Below, in pieces: positions 32,721-41,879 of a DNA stretch of 50,207 nt (positions are counted from its first letter, which is position 1; every line of letters starts with the position of its first letter). Source of the stretch: Anaerolineales bacterium (lineage in GTDB: Bacteria; Chloroflexota; Anaerolineae; Anaerolineales; UBA4823); contig JANXBJ010000018.1 of NCBI GenBank assembly GCA_025057645.1, positions 1 through 50,207 on the forward strand, in the 5' to 3' direction. Made by a program: the position numbers and the translations under genes. Under the pieces are notes generated by a model that worked only from the letters and a program-made list of their open reading frames with translations, ran no database searches and had not been told where the DNA came from.

Positions 32721-33422
32721 CTAACCCCCGTAGAGAATTCTGCCGCAAGAGGGACAGTAGGTTAGGCGGTCGGGAAGCCGCGATTCTTGAATTAATCCTC
32801 CCGTAAGCGTGGTACCGCACGCCGTACAGCTTCTATCCTGAACCCGACAGACTGCGATGCCCTTCTTGGCCTCACGAATCGCTAGGTAACGGGCGTAGAA
32901 TTCAGAGGCTAGGCTCGAGACAGCCAGTGCACGTTCGTTTTCGAGCCGTTGAATCTCCTTTTCCAGTTCGGTTTTTTCCCCAAGATACCTGGAATTGCGT
33001 TGGTAAACGTTCTGCTTGATTGAATTAAGGTGATGCTGGAAATCATGGAGAACTTGGGTTTCCTCTTCGAGGGTGAGCATCGACTCGAGTTGACGCTCTT
33101 CCAGTAGTTGGAGATGTCGCTTGAGTGCTTTGACCTCGTCTTCGAGTTCCTTTAGCCGTTTTGGGTTTTTTATCCGCCCACTGTATAGCTCGGTTTCACA
33201 TTCTTGGATTTTACTGGTTTGCTGTTCAACATTGTGCTCAAGCAGGCGCAATTGTTTCTCAAGGTCCCTAACGACTTTCTCTTGGCGATCAAAGTTCTCC
33301 TGCGCCTGACGTAGATCGGAGTCGTTTTCAAGCAGTCTAACAAGCTCGCTCAGCCGTGACCTTGCCTGGTCAAGCTGTGAGTCGATCTGTTGCAGGCGAT
33401 AAAGTTTGAAGATCTGACTCAT
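32721..33422 (-). CDS. Coiled-coil protein with C4 zinc ribbon (DUF164/CdsZ-like)
   Basis: This 233-residue protein has a long antiparallel coiled coil (residues about 5-175, Leu/Glu/Gln heptads such as LEDEVKALKRHLQLLEERQLES) followed by a zinc ribbon with CTAC and CPSC. The conserved segment GRIKNPKRLKELEDE between the coil arms is the family hallmark. Homologues are widespread and of uncertain function; a flagellar or type III secretion chaperone role and a nucleic-acid role have been proposed. It lies first in a two-gene operon with the NACHT protein. Confidence 0.88.
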   Translation of the reverse strand: MSQIFKLYRLQQIDSQLDQARSRLSELVRLLENDSDLRQAQENFDRQEKVVRDLEKQLRLLEHNVEQQTSKIQECETELYSGRIKNPKRLKELEDEVKALKRHLQLLEERQLESMLTLEEETQVLHDFQHHLNSIKQNVYQRNSRYLGEKTELEKEIQRLENERALAVSSLASEFYARYLAIREAKKGIAVCRVQDRSCTACGTTLTGGLIQESRLPDRLTYCPSCGRILYGG

Positions 33423-33436
33423 GCTCTTGACTATAG

Positions 33437-33464
33437 ATTATAAAGGCGAAGACCAGAATGACAA
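33437..33464 (-). promoter_or_regulatory. Strong promoter of the zinc-ribbon/NACHT operon with a very short leader
   Basis: On the minus strand, TTGTCA (33464-33459) and TATAAT (33442-33437) are 16 bp apart. The start site would be near 33430, only about 8 nt before the ATG, and no Shine-Dalgarno sequence is present. The message is therefore probably leaderless or nearly so. Confidence 0.78.
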
Positions 33465-33546
33465 GGGCGAATCACTTGCGCTTAGAAGTCTCCAAATCTC
33501 GGAGTACAATTGCACGCCGAGAGTTCTTCTCTGATCCTTTTGCAGC

Positions 33547-35121
33547 ATGAGTAGATTTGGCTGTCGAACGCCTGTTTTGTTTATCCTGGGGATTTGGGTC
33601 GTTCTCACTCAAGGGCTTTATCTATATGCGGCGCTTCAGACCCATCCCTCCTACGTTTTCGGCGGCTTTTTGCTAAATCCTCTGGATGGAAATACCTATC
33701 TATCCAAAATGCAGCAGGGTTGGGAGGGGAAGTGGTTGTTTGAGTTGACCTATAGTGTCGAAAGGAATCGTCCCGCTTTTTTGTTTGTCTTTTATTTGCT
33801 GCTGGGGCATCTGAGCCGAATTCTGGGTCTAAAGTTGCTGACAGTGTATCATCTGACACGGCTGGTTGCGGCACTGCTTTTATTCGTTCTGCTAAGAAAG
33901 CACTTTCAATGGCTGTTTGAGAGAGAAGAAACGGTTAGAGTTGCTCTGGCCTGGGTGATTTTCGGCGGAGGGATGGGCTGGCTGGCAATGGCCTTCGGAG
34001 GTTTCCCGCCTGATCTATGGGTGGTGGAGGGGTATGTTTTCCTCTCGGTGCTGACTAACCCTCATTTTCCCCTCGCTATTGCGCTGATGGTTTGGGCGGC
34101 GACTTTGTCGGAAGTTTCGCTCAATCACCCGCTCAACTTTTGGGGAGCTCTCCTCTGTGGTATCTTCCTCGCAAATCTTTCTCCTTTTGCGTTTGTGCTT
34201 ATTCTGGGCGCTCTAAGTTTCTACTTGTTTTTCGCTTTCTTTTGGCGTCACACAGGACTTCGTGCCGAGAAGCTCCTTCTTCGGGTAGTGGGCTTGGGGA
34301 TGGGTGGGTTGCCCTTTCTACTTTATCAATTTTGGGTGGTCAGGCAAGATGCGGTGCTCGCAGGGTGGAACCGCCAGAACGTGACTCCTTCTCCCGATGC
34401 GGGGTCGTTTCTTTTAGGATATTTTCCTCTTGCAGTTTGGGCCCTCGTAGGGGCGGTTCGGGTTGGGAAAAAAGAGGCAAAGTTCGTCCTCCCCCTAGTT
34501 TGGGTCCTCGTTTCGCTCATTTTAGTTTATTTTCCCTCTCCGCTGCAGCGAAGGTTTATGATCGGTTTGTACATCCCTATGGTCGCTCTAGCGATGCTCG
34601 CTTACCGAGAGGTCGCCGGCAGCCATGAGAAGAGGCTAAAGGGCTTACCCCTCTCTTTTTGGCTGAACCTCTCTGTGGGGGTTTCGATGGTGACCAACCT
34701 GATCTTGCTCTTTGCTGCTTTCAATGCTCTGCAGCGGCGAGATCCTTCGCTCTTTCTCTATCGTGAGGAAACAGAGGCTTTTCAGTGGTTGAGGGAACGA
34801 TTACCGAGGGATGGGGTCGTTCTAGCTGCTCCGACCAGCGGAAATTTGATTCCGGCGTGGACGGGGCTGAGGGTAGTTTATGGTCATCCGTTTGAAACCA
34901 TTCATGCCGCTGAGAGGAAAGCTCAGGTCGAAAGGTTCTACCGAGGGGAAATGTCTCTCGAGGAGCGAGAGAGTTTTCTGGCGGCGCACTCCGTGGATGC
35001 GGTTGTGTGGGGAGTTCGTGAGCGTGAGATCGCCACGGAGGAAATGGAGGAGTACTTAGAGAGGAGTTTCCCGGTTGGGTACCGCAGCGGACAAGTCACA
35101 ATCTATCTTGTCGGCCGATAG
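33547..35121 (+). CDS. Large polytopic membrane protein, GT-C-like (paralogue 1)
   Basis: This 524-residue protein has about ten hydrophobic segments and no recognised catalytic domain name. The N-terminal extracytoplasmic loop reads PLDGNTYLSKMQQGWEGKWLF. A loop PLQRRFMIGLYIPM lies near the last segments. The C-terminal soluble region contains PTSGNLIPAWTGLRVVYGH, resembling the terminal domain of dolichyl- or undecaprenyl-linked GT-C proteins. The next gene repeats this layout. No Shine-Dalgarno sequence is evident at the ATG; a TACAAT (33505-33510) may be its -10. A role in surface glycan or glycoprotein synthesis is inferred from fold and neighbours. Confidence 0.7.
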   Translation: MSRFGCRTPVLFILGIWVVLTQGLYLYAALQTHPSYVFGGFLLNPLDGNTYLSKMQQGWEGKWLFELTYSVERNRPAFLFVFYLLLGHLSRILGLKLLTVYHLTRLVAALLLFVLLRKHFQWLFEREETVRVALAWVIFGGGMGWLAMAFGGFPPDLWVVEGYVFLSVLTNPHFPLAIALMVWAATLSEVSLNHPLNFWGALLCGIFLANLSPFAFVLILGALSFYLFFAFFWRHTGLRAEKLLLRVVGLGMGGLPFLLYQFWVVRQDAVLAGWNRQNVTPSPDAGSFLLGYFPLAVWALVGAVRVGKKEAKFVLPLVWVLVSLILVYFPSPLQRRFMIGLYIPMVALAMLAYREVAGSHEKRLKGLPLSFWLNLSVGVSMVTNLILLFAAFNALQRRDPSLFLYREETEAFQWLRERLPRDGVVLAAPTSGNLIPAWTGLRVVYGHPFETIHAAERKAQVERFYRGEMSLEERESFLAAHSVDAVVWGVREREIATEEMEEYLERSFPVGYRSGQVTIYLVGR

Positions 35122-36772
35122 CGCTCCTCATGGCTCCGAGTGGCGCTGGGTTGGGGTCTTCGCTGGGGTGGTGATGCTCTTGACGTCTGTGCCCTATTTC
35201 ATCGGGTTTCAGAGAGCTTTATCGTGGGAGGGGACGGATGGCTGGAGGTTTTCCGGTTTTGTGTTTGGGGTGGAAGACGGTAATTCTTATATTGCGAAGA
35301 TGCGCAGGGGGATGGAAGGAGAGTGGCTGTTCCGTAGTCCGTATAGCGGCATGGAGCAGAAAGGGGTTATGGCTTTTTTTCCCTACTACCTCCTAGGCAA
35401 GCTTGTTGGTGGGAAAGCAACGCATGAACAGCTGGTGGTTCTCTTTCATTGGTTTCGCATCGGCTCCGGAATCCTTTGCATCTTCGCTACTTATCGTTTG
35501 CTCTGCGAGTATCTGACCAAGGTATCCTGGCAACGACTGGCTCTAGTGTTGATCTCAGTTGGAGGAGGGTTGGGTTGGCTCTCCTTAGCTCTCCCCCACT
35601 TTCATGTTTTGCCACTCGAGTTTTATTCCCCGGAGGCATTTGGATTCCTGAGTCTATACGCTTTGCCCCACTTGAACTTTGCGCGGGCGTTTCTCTTGCT
35701 GACCGTTGTGGAGTACTTGCAGTTGTGGCGTGAGCGAAGAGGCTGGGAAAGAGGTGTGAACTGCGTTCGAATGGGCTTGTACTGGTTGCTGGCCGGCCTG
35801 TTTCAGCCGATTCATGCGGGGATCGCTGCCTTGCTCTTCTCAGTTCATCTATTTGTGGTAGCCGTCAGCCGATTTTTAGGGTGGACTAGGGAGGTCAGTC
35901 GACAAAGGTTTATAACGACATTGCTGTCTTTTCTGCCCGCTGCCGCACCTGCGTTGCTTCTGTTAGTCTATACCGGTGTCTGCTTCTTGACCGATCCATA
36001 CTTGAAGATTTGGGCAATGCAGAATCGTCTTCCCGCCGCACCGCTCTCTGCATATGGTTTATCTTATGGCTGGCTGTTGCCCTTTGCTGTCGGAGAAATT
36101 CGCCGTTTGAGGGAAGGTGCGCAAGCCAAAGAGCTGTTGCTCCCGATTTGGTTGGGGGTTGGATTTGCACTAATTCTTGTGCCCATACCGATCCAAAGGC
36201 GGTTGGTTGAAGGGGTTTGGGTTGTTCTCGTCCTTCTCTCGCTCAAATTCTTGGAGTCTCTGCCGTGGTTCGTTGACCAACCAAAGCGGTTTCGTGGTCT
36301 AATAGGACTGGTGCTGATCTGCTCTCTGCCTTCCTCTTTGTTGTTGGTCTGGGGCGGAGTGCAGAGTGCAAGTGTAATCCGCTCTCCTCTCTTTCTGCCT
36401 GAGCATGCGGCTAAGGGCTTCGAGTATTTGGATTCTTTGGAGCGGGCGAGGGATGCCATCGTATTGGCCTCCTACAGCACCAGCAATGCCCTCCCGGCAT
36501 ATGCCTTTGTGCGAGTGATCATCGGTCATGGGCCCGAAAGCCCTTTCGTTGAGCGCGTGTCTGCGCAAGTGGCGCAGTTTTTTGAAGAGGAGACGACAGA
36601 TGCCTTCCGCAAGGCATTGATTCGGGAACACCAAATCCAGTATGTGATTTGGGGAGAGAATGAACGAAAGCTCGGTGAGTGGAGACCTTCGACGGCAAAC
36701 TACTTGATTCCGATCTATCAAGATCAAGCCCTTTCGATCTTCGAGGTTGATCGTGAAAAACTTGCGCACTGA
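35075..36772 (+). CDS. Large polytopic membrane protein, GT-C-like (paralogue 2)
   Basis: This protein of up to 565 residues has the same plan as its upstream neighbour: loop VEDGNSYIAKMRRGMEGEWLF, later PIPIQRRLVEGVW, and a C-terminal YSTSNALPAYAFVRVIIGHGPE. The shared motifs show that the two genes are tandem duplicates that have diverged. The start is uncertain. TTG 35075 would overlap the previous gene by 47 nt, and GTG codons near 35168 fall inside the first membrane segment. It runs 20 nt into the YfhO-like gene. Confidence 0.68.
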   Translation: MGTAADKSQSILSADSAPHGSEWRWVGVFAGVVMLLTSVPYFIGFQRALSWEGTDGWRFSGFVFGVEDGNSYIAKMRRGMEGEWLFRSPYSGMEQKGVMAFFPYYLLGKLVGGKATHEQLVVLFHWFRIGSGILCIFATYRLLCEYLTKVSWQRLALVLISVGGGLGWLSLALPHFHVLPLEFYSPEAFGFLSLYALPHLNFARAFLLLTVVEYLQLWRERRGWERGVNCVRMGLYWLLAGLFQPIHAGIAALLFSVHLFVVAVSRFLGWTREVSRQRFITTLLSFLPAAAPALLLLVYTGVCFLTDPYLKIWAMQNRLPAAPLSAYGLSYGWLLPFAVGEIRRLREGAQAKELLLPIWLGVGFALILVPIPIQRRLVEGVWVVLVLLSLKFLESLPWFVDQPKRFRGLIGLVLICSLPSSLLLVWGGVQSASVIRSPLFLPEHAAKGFEYLDSLERARDAIVLASYSTSNALPAYAFVRVIIGHGPESPFVERVSAQVAQFFEEETTDAFRKALIREHQIQYVIWGENERKLGEWRPSTANYLIPIYQDQALSIFEVDREKLAH

Positions 36773-39140
36773 CGCCAAAGAATTGATCCTTTGGCTGCTA
36801 CCGTTCATCCTTTTTGCGCCCGGGATTTTCGGCGGCAAAGCATTTTTCTGGGGGACAATTCTCTTGCAGTTCATCCCCTGGAGACATCTGGCCTTAGAAC
36901 TGCTCAGGCGAGGTGAACTGCCGCTTTGGAATCCTCTCTCGGGGATGGGGGCCCCTCTGTTAGCTAATTATCAAGCGGCGTTATTGTATCCACCGACTTG
37001 GGTGCTAATAGTCCTGGAGGCCTTAGGTGGCCTTATGTGGTCGGCCGTAGGACAAGGGGTCTTCTTGGCGTTGCACTTAGGATTCTGCGCTGTCGGGATG
37101 AAACGTTGGCTGAGAGAGTTGGGTCTAAGGGACTTGGGGCAAATGGTCGGGGGAATGGCTTTTGGACTCAGTGGGTATTTGGTCAGCCGGGCCAGCTTCC
37201 AGTCAATTCTGTTTTCGGCGAGTTGGATGCCTTGGGTGTTGCTCTTTGCCCATCGACTTGTTCTGGCTGAAGGGCGTGAGAGATACCGCGCTCTCTTCCG
37301 GCTGGTCGGGGTGATTGCGCTGAGCCTCTTAGCTGGGCACGCTCAAACCAGTTGGTACATTTTGTGGACGGCTACAGCTTGGGTCACCTGGCAAAGCTTG
37401 TGCACAAGCAGAGGGAATTGGAAGAAAGTTTGGCGATGGACAGGTCAGAGGTTGCTCCTTTGGTGCGGCGCAGTCCTTTGGGCGGCGTGCGTCGCCGCCG
37501 CACAGTTGATCCCTACCGGCGAGTATTGGTTAAACTCCCAGCGCAGCCGGGGTATCGATCCGGAAGTCGGCCTCACCTACTCTTTTTGGCCCTGGAGGTT
37601 TCTGACCATCCTAATGCCGAATTTTTTCGGCAATCCGGCTCGGGGAGATTATTGGGGATATGCTAACTACTGGGAAGATGCCATTTACAGCGGGGCAATG
37701 GCTTTACCGCTTGCAGTTTTTGCTCTATGGAGGGTGCTGCGTCGCTCCTCAACTTCGGAAGTGCAGCCAGACGGACAAGCAAGACTGGGACAAGTTGCTT
37801 GGTTTTGGGGGTTGGTGGGCTGCTTTGCCATGGTTTTGGCGCTGGGAAAAAATTTGCCTTTCTTCCCTTGGCTGGTAGAACATCTTCCCGGCTTCAACTT
37901 GTTTCAAGCGCCGACTCGTATTTCCATAGTGGCTCAATTTGGGTTGGCGGTCCTAGCAGCGATCGGGATAGACCTTTGGGAAGCACCCCAAGGCCGCATT
38001 CTCTATTGGACGCGGCTGGGGACGGCGGGCTTCTTCTCCATGCTTTTGGTCTCTTCTGTGGTTTCTGCTCAAGGTCAAGAGCTTTATCCCACAATCGTGC
38101 GTTCGGTTCAAGGGTTTGGTCTGCTGGGTTTCCTCTTCGGTCTGATTTTGCTGGCAAAGCCCTTCGAGCTCGTAGAGGGAGCGCCTAAGCTCAGGGGTCA
38201 ATTTCCGCTTTCGCCTTTTGTCTGGCAAATTGGTGTTCTGCTCTTTTGGGCGGGTGATTTATTGTGGATGGGGGAGGGGATAAACCCAGTTATCTCAAGA
38301 GAACTTTACAGAGACCGTTTTGGGAGCAAAGCGGAAGTGACCTCCGCTGACGGTCGTTACTTTATCCATCCGGACGATGAGTATGTGATCAAGTTCGAGG
38401 AGTTCTTTCGTTTCGACACCTTTCAGCATCTCAACGATTGGGTTGCTTTGCGCAACTCGATGCTACCCAATCTAAATTTATTGGATAAGAAAGCGATGGT
38501 GAACAACTTCGATCCGTTTGTGCCGGCTCGCTTTGCGGCTTGGATGGATGCTCTTAGCGGTGCGCGAAGAAACGGGAGGGAGGAGGCCTACCGAAGGCTC
38601 TTAGCGGAGAGCGCAGTGGCCTATCTCATCGAAATGCGTGATGGACGGGTGAGCATTGAGTCGATCGAAGGGGAGGACCGTTTTCAGTTCTTTCCCTGCG
38701 CAAAAATCGTTTCAACACCTGAGGCAGCTATCGAAGCGATTTTATCCCCAGCGGCCATGGGGGCGGGTAAGGTTGTCGTTGAGGCAAATGAGCTCACGCA
38801 CGAGAAAGCTTGTGAGGGGAATGCCGATGAAAGCTACCCCTCGATTCGTGTGCTCTCCGAAAGAGCGCGCTCGATCCGAGTAGAGATAGTGACGGCTCAG
38901 AGAGGGTGGCTGATTGTAAGGGATACTTTTTATCCCGGTTGGGTAGCGTGGGTGAATGGGGTTCGAAAGGAGATTCGGCCTGCGAACGGTGTGTTTCGTG
39001 CGGTGCCGCTTGAGCCGGGGAAAAATCGGGTTGATTTGTGCTATCAACCGCTCTCTTGGGGTTTTGGGGTGGGCTTGAGTTTGGTATCGGTAGCAGCTCT
39101 GTTTCTCTTGCAAGGTTACAGGGGGTATGAATCTGAATAG
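36753..39140 (+). CDS. YfhO-family large membrane protein
   Basis: This 795-residue protein has about twelve hydrophobic segments. It begins with FLAPGIF-type sequence and the loop FIPWRHLALELLRRGELPLWNPLSGMGAPLLANYQ, the hallmark of YfhO-like proteins. After the membrane part comes a C-terminal soluble beta domain (about residues 690-770) with YPGWVAWVNGVRKEI, also typical. YfhO members modify lipoteichoic acid or glycolipids in Firmicutes. GTG 36753 has GAGG 6 nt upstream and is preferred to the TTG at 36747. It overlaps both neighbours, forming a four-gene membrane-protein block. Confidence 0.82.
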   Translation: MKNLRTDAKELILWLLPFILFAPGIFGGKAFFWGTILLQFIPWRHLALELLRRGELPLWNPLSGMGAPLLANYQAALLYPPTWVLIVLEALGGLMWSAVGQGVFLALHLGFCAVGMKRWLRELGLRDLGQMVGGMAFGLSGYLVSRASFQSILFSASWMPWVLLFAHRLVLAEGRERYRALFRLVGVIALSLLAGHAQTSWYILWTATAWVTWQSLCTSRGNWKKVWRWTGQRLLLWCGAVLWAACVAAAQLIPTGEYWLNSQRSRGIDPEVGLTYSFWPWRFLTILMPNFFGNPARGDYWGYANYWEDAIYSGAMALPLAVFALWRVLRRSSTSEVQPDGQARLGQVAWFWGLVGCFAMVLALGKNLPFFPWLVEHLPGFNLFQAPTRISIVAQFGLAVLAAIGIDLWEAPQGRILYWTRLGTAGFFSMLLVSSVVSAQGQELYPTIVRSVQGFGLLGFLFGLILLAKPFELVEGAPKLRGQFPLSPFVWQIGVLLFWAGDLLWMGEGINPVISRELYRDRFGSKAEVTSADGRYFIHPDDEYVIKFEEFFRFDTFQHLNDWVALRNSMLPNLNLLDKKAMVNNFDPFVPARFAAWMDALSGARRNGREEAYRRLLAESAVAYLIEMRDGRVSIESIEGEDRFQFFPCAKIVSTPEAAIEAILSPAAMGAGKVVVEANELTHEKACEGNADESYPSIRVLSERARSIRVEIVTAQRGWLIVRDTFYPGWVAWVNGVRKEIRPANGVFRAVPLEPGKNRVDLCYQPLSWGFGVGLSLVSVAALFLLQGYRGYESE

Positions 39141-40233
39141 GATACTCAATCATTGGACCACTCCAGTTTGGATCACGTCGTGTCTGTGTTTGGGATTGAT
39201 TGCCTATACCCTCGTCAAGGCCGAGGGAGATATTTTTCAATTCATTCTGATCGGCACACGGTTTGCTGAGGGAGACCCGCAGGGCAGCGAAGGCTACGAT
39301 GGTCAGTTTGGCTATTACATTGCTCTAGACCCGGACCCTCAGGAAGTGAAATCCCATTTAGACAGGCCGGCCTATCGCTATCAGCGTATCCTGTTGCCCT
39401 TGCTTGCGCGGGTTTTATCCCTTGGGAATTGGCATTGGATTCCTTGGTGGTTGGTGATTCTTCCCTTTCTAGGGCAGGTCTTTGGGGTTCTCTTCGTGGC
39501 TAAGGTGATCGAGGAGTCGGGTCGTTCTCCACTTCTTGCGTTGATTTATGGTTTAAACGCCGGGGCTTTGCTTTCGATTCGGGTGGCCCTGCCCGAGCCG
39601 CTGGCTTATGGGTTTGTGGCAGCGGCTCTCTATGCGTACCTGAAGAGAAAGTACTGGTTGGGGGCAGCCGGTTTCGCCTGTGCGTTTTTTGCTAAGGAGG
39701 TGACACTGGTTTTCGGAGGGGCGGTTTTGGTCTCGCTTTTGCTCAGACGGGAGTGGAAAGCAAGCGCAGTGATGGGGGTTGGAAGCTTCTTGCCTTTTGG
39801 GCTATGGCAAGCTTGGCTTTGGAGAACTTTTGGTGAGGTTGGGCTTGGAAGCGGGGGGGAAGGGGCCACCGGATTTGAACTGCTTCCTTTTGGAGGCTTG
39901 CTGCGCATAGCCAACTACAGCTTGCTTTACTTCTTAGGAATGCTGGTCGTCTTTTCCCCTTTGGTAATTTTGCCCTCGATCTGGGGCTTCTGGGTCTCTT
40001 TGCGTCGGCTCCTTAGCGGTGATTGGAGGGTATTTCCGATAGCATTGTTTCTGCATTCTTTGATGATGTTTTTCTTGCCGTTTTCAACTTATCGTGAGAC
40101 AGGGGGCATTCTGCGCCTCTCCGTAGGCTTTGTTCTGGCTTTCCTTCTCTATGTCGCTACTGAGAATGTCCCTCAAAGGCTCGTTCGTTATCTTCCTTTT
40201 TGGTTGGTATATAATGTGTTTCTGTTGCGCTAA
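39127..40233 (+). CDS. Polytopic membrane protein (cell-surface glycopolymer type)
   Basis: This 368-residue protein has about nine hydrophobic segments. The loop EGYDGQFGYYIALDPDPQEV followed by RPAYRYQRILLPLLARVLS recurs in membrane proteins linked to glycopolymer formation (AZOBR_p60025-like). The conserved DGQ motif suggests a GT-C-like active-site loop. It starts 14 nt inside the YfhO-like gene and ends the block. No enzymatic activity can be stated. Confidence 0.7.
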   Translation: MNLNRILNHWTTPVWITSCLCLGLIAYTLVKAEGDIFQFILIGTRFAEGDPQGSEGYDGQFGYYIALDPDPQEVKSHLDRPAYRYQRILLPLLARVLSLGNWHWIPWWLVILPFLGQVFGVLFVAKVIEESGRSPLLALIYGLNAGALLSIRVALPEPLAYGFVAAALYAYLKRKYWLGAAGFACAFFAKEVTLVFGGAVLVSLLLRREWKASAVMGVGSFLPFGLWQAWLWRTFGEVGLGSGGEGATGFELLPFGGLLRIANYSLLYFLGMLVVFSPLVILPSIWGFWVSLRRLLSGDWRVFPIALFLHSLMMFFLPFSTYRETGGILRLSVGFVLAFLLYVATENVPQRLVRYLPFWLVYNVFLLR

Positions 40234-40390
40234 AGAGTCCATTGATGGCAATTGCGGAGATTCAACCACTTACCGATCGATCGCAGATTCGTCCGTTGGT
40301 TTTTCTAAGTCCGTCCTTTTGACCGGGGTCGAATTTCCTCCTTTTTGCTTCCCACTGTCCGAATCTTTATGAGAAATTCGCTCGGTGCGA

Positions 40391-40396
40391 TATAAT
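40391..40396 (+). promoter_or_regulatory. Candidate -10 box ahead of the deacetylase gene
   Basis: TATAAT stands 21 bp before the ATG, with only a weak TTATGA about 18 bp upstream. The region between the membrane-protein block and this gene (40234-40407) shows nothing else. Confidence 0.45.
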
Positions 40397-40416
40397 CCGA
40401 TGCAGAGTTGAGGACG

Positions 40417-41442
40417 ATGGAAGAGATCGTTTACTATTATCCTCAGGGGCATGAAAAGCATTTTCAGAGTGGTCATCCAGAACGACCTGAGCGGGTGGAG
40501 ACGATTGTGAAGGCGCTTCGTGAAAAAGGCCTTTGGGATGGTTATCCTAAAGTCGAGCCGAGGCCTCTCTCTCCGGAGGAAATTTCCGGTGTGCACTCCA
40601 TAAGTTACCTGAAGGAGCTGGAGGGCGCCTGCCGCTACGGCGAGTCACTGGACATGGATACCTATACTACTCCTTATTCTTGGGAGTTAGCAACCCGCAC
40701 TGCGGGGGGAGCGGTTTCGGTTGCCGAAGCCGTTTGGAAGCGGGAAGCCAAGCGAGGGTTTGCGCTTACGAGGCCGCCTGGCCACCACGCTACTTCAAAA
40801 AGAGGGATGGGTTTTTGCCTGCTCAACAATGTGGCTGTTGCAGCTCAATGGCTGGTGCAGCATCTCGGCGTCCAACGCATCGCTATTCTGGATTTCGATC
40901 TCCATCACGGCAACGGTACACAGGAGATTTTTTGGACGCGGTCGGATGTCTTCTTTCTTTCCACTCATCAATCTCCCTTATACCCCGGAAGTGGGTACCT
41001 CGATGAGATCGGTTATGGAGAGGGACGGGGATATACGGCTAACTTTCCCTTGCCGCCGGGCTCAGGTGATCAGGCGTTTTCCAGCTTGCTGCAAGAGGTG
41101 ATCATTCCATTGCTAGATCGATATCAGCCACAAATGCTGCTGCTCAGCTATGGATTCGATCCCCATTGGCGGGACCCGCTAGGCCATCTACAGCTCTCGG
41201 CAAAACAATATGGGGAAATGATCCGCCTTCTAAGCCGATGGTGTGACGCTCATTGTGAGGGGAGGATTGCCCTCTTCCTGGAAGGCGGGTATGACCTTGA
41301 GGCGGCGAAAGCATGCACTTTAGCCGTGGTCAATGCGCTGCTCGGGCAACCTTTTGAGGATCCCCTAGGACCTTCTCCACGAGAGGAGGGCCGTTCTTGG
41401 GTAAGAGTATTGGAGCAGGCGAAACAACTTTGGCAACTCTAG
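40417..41442 (+). CDS. Histone deacetylase-family amidohydrolase (acetylpolyamine/acetoin-utilisation type)
   Basis: This 341-residue zinc-dependent deacetylase of the arginase-deacetylase fold has HPERPERV near the N-terminus, RPPGHHATSKRGMGFCLLNN (active-site His pair), ILDFDLHHGNGTQEIF (zinc Asp and His), STHQSPLYPG, LLSYGFDPHWRDPLG (zinc Asp) and LEGGYD. In bacteria such enzymes deacetylate polyamines or protein lysines. ATG 40417 is preferred to TTG 40408 because it matches the family N-terminus. osmC follows 16 bp later, likely co-transcribed. A polyamine substrate is possible but not shown. Confidence 0.92.
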   Translation: MEEIVYYYPQGHEKHFQSGHPERPERVETIVKALREKGLWDGYPKVEPRPLSPEEISGVHSISYLKELEGACRYGESLDMDTYTTPYSWELATRTAGGAVSVAEAVWKREAKRGFALTRPPGHHATSKRGMGFCLLNNVAVAAQWLVQHLGVQRIAILDFDLHHGNGTQEIFWTRSDVFFLSTHQSPLYPGSGYLDEIGYGEGRGYTANFPLPPGSGDQAFSSLLQEVIIPLLDRYQPQMLLLSYGFDPHWRDPLGHLQLSAKQYGEMIRLLSRWCDAHCEGRIALFLEGGYDLEAAKACTLAVVNALLGQPFEDPLGPSPREEGRSWVRVLEQAKQLWQL

Positions 41443-41458
41443 TTTCAAGAGGTTTTGT

Positions 41459-41869
41459 ATGGGACAAGTTCGGATAAAGTGGGTTGAAGATCGCCTGATG
41501 ATCGGGACTGACTCGAATAACCACTCGATTGTGATCGGTCGCACACACCAAGACAATCATGGGATAGGAGTTAAGCCGGCGGAATTGCTCCTTATGGCGG
41601 CGGCCTCCTGTTCCGGGTACGATGTGGTCGAGATTTTGGAAAAGCAGCGTCAGCCGCTCAGGGGGTTAGAAATCCTTTGTAGCGGCAACCAACAAAAGGA
41701 TGCACCGTATTCCTTTACCGAGATGCATTTGCACTATATCCTCTACGGAGACCTTGATGCCGAAAAGGTAGAGCGCGCGATTCGGCTGTCTCAAGAGAAA
41801 TACTGTTCGGTAGTTGCTACTCTAAGACCTTCGATTCCAGTGACCTTTGACTATGAAATTAGAAGTTAG
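41459..41869 (+). CDS. OsmC/Ohr-family peroxide-detoxifying protein
   Basis: This 136-residue protein of the OsmC fold reduces organic or inorganic peroxides with two reactive cysteines. Here these are in MAAASCSGYDVVEIL and EKYCSVVATL. The family pattern PAELLLMAAASC is clear. AAGAGGT gives a good ribosome site. It sits between the deacetylase and a broken small gene whose GTG has a ribosome site directly after the osmC stop. Confidence 0.92.
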   Translation: MGQVRIKWVEDRLMIGTDSNNHSIVIGRTHQDNHGIGVKPAELLLMAAASCSGYDVVEILEKQRQPLRGLEILCSGNQQKDAPYSFTEMHLHYILYGDLDAEKVERAIRLSQEKYCSVVATLRPSIPVTFDYEIRS

Positions 41870-41879
41870 ATGAGGTCGA

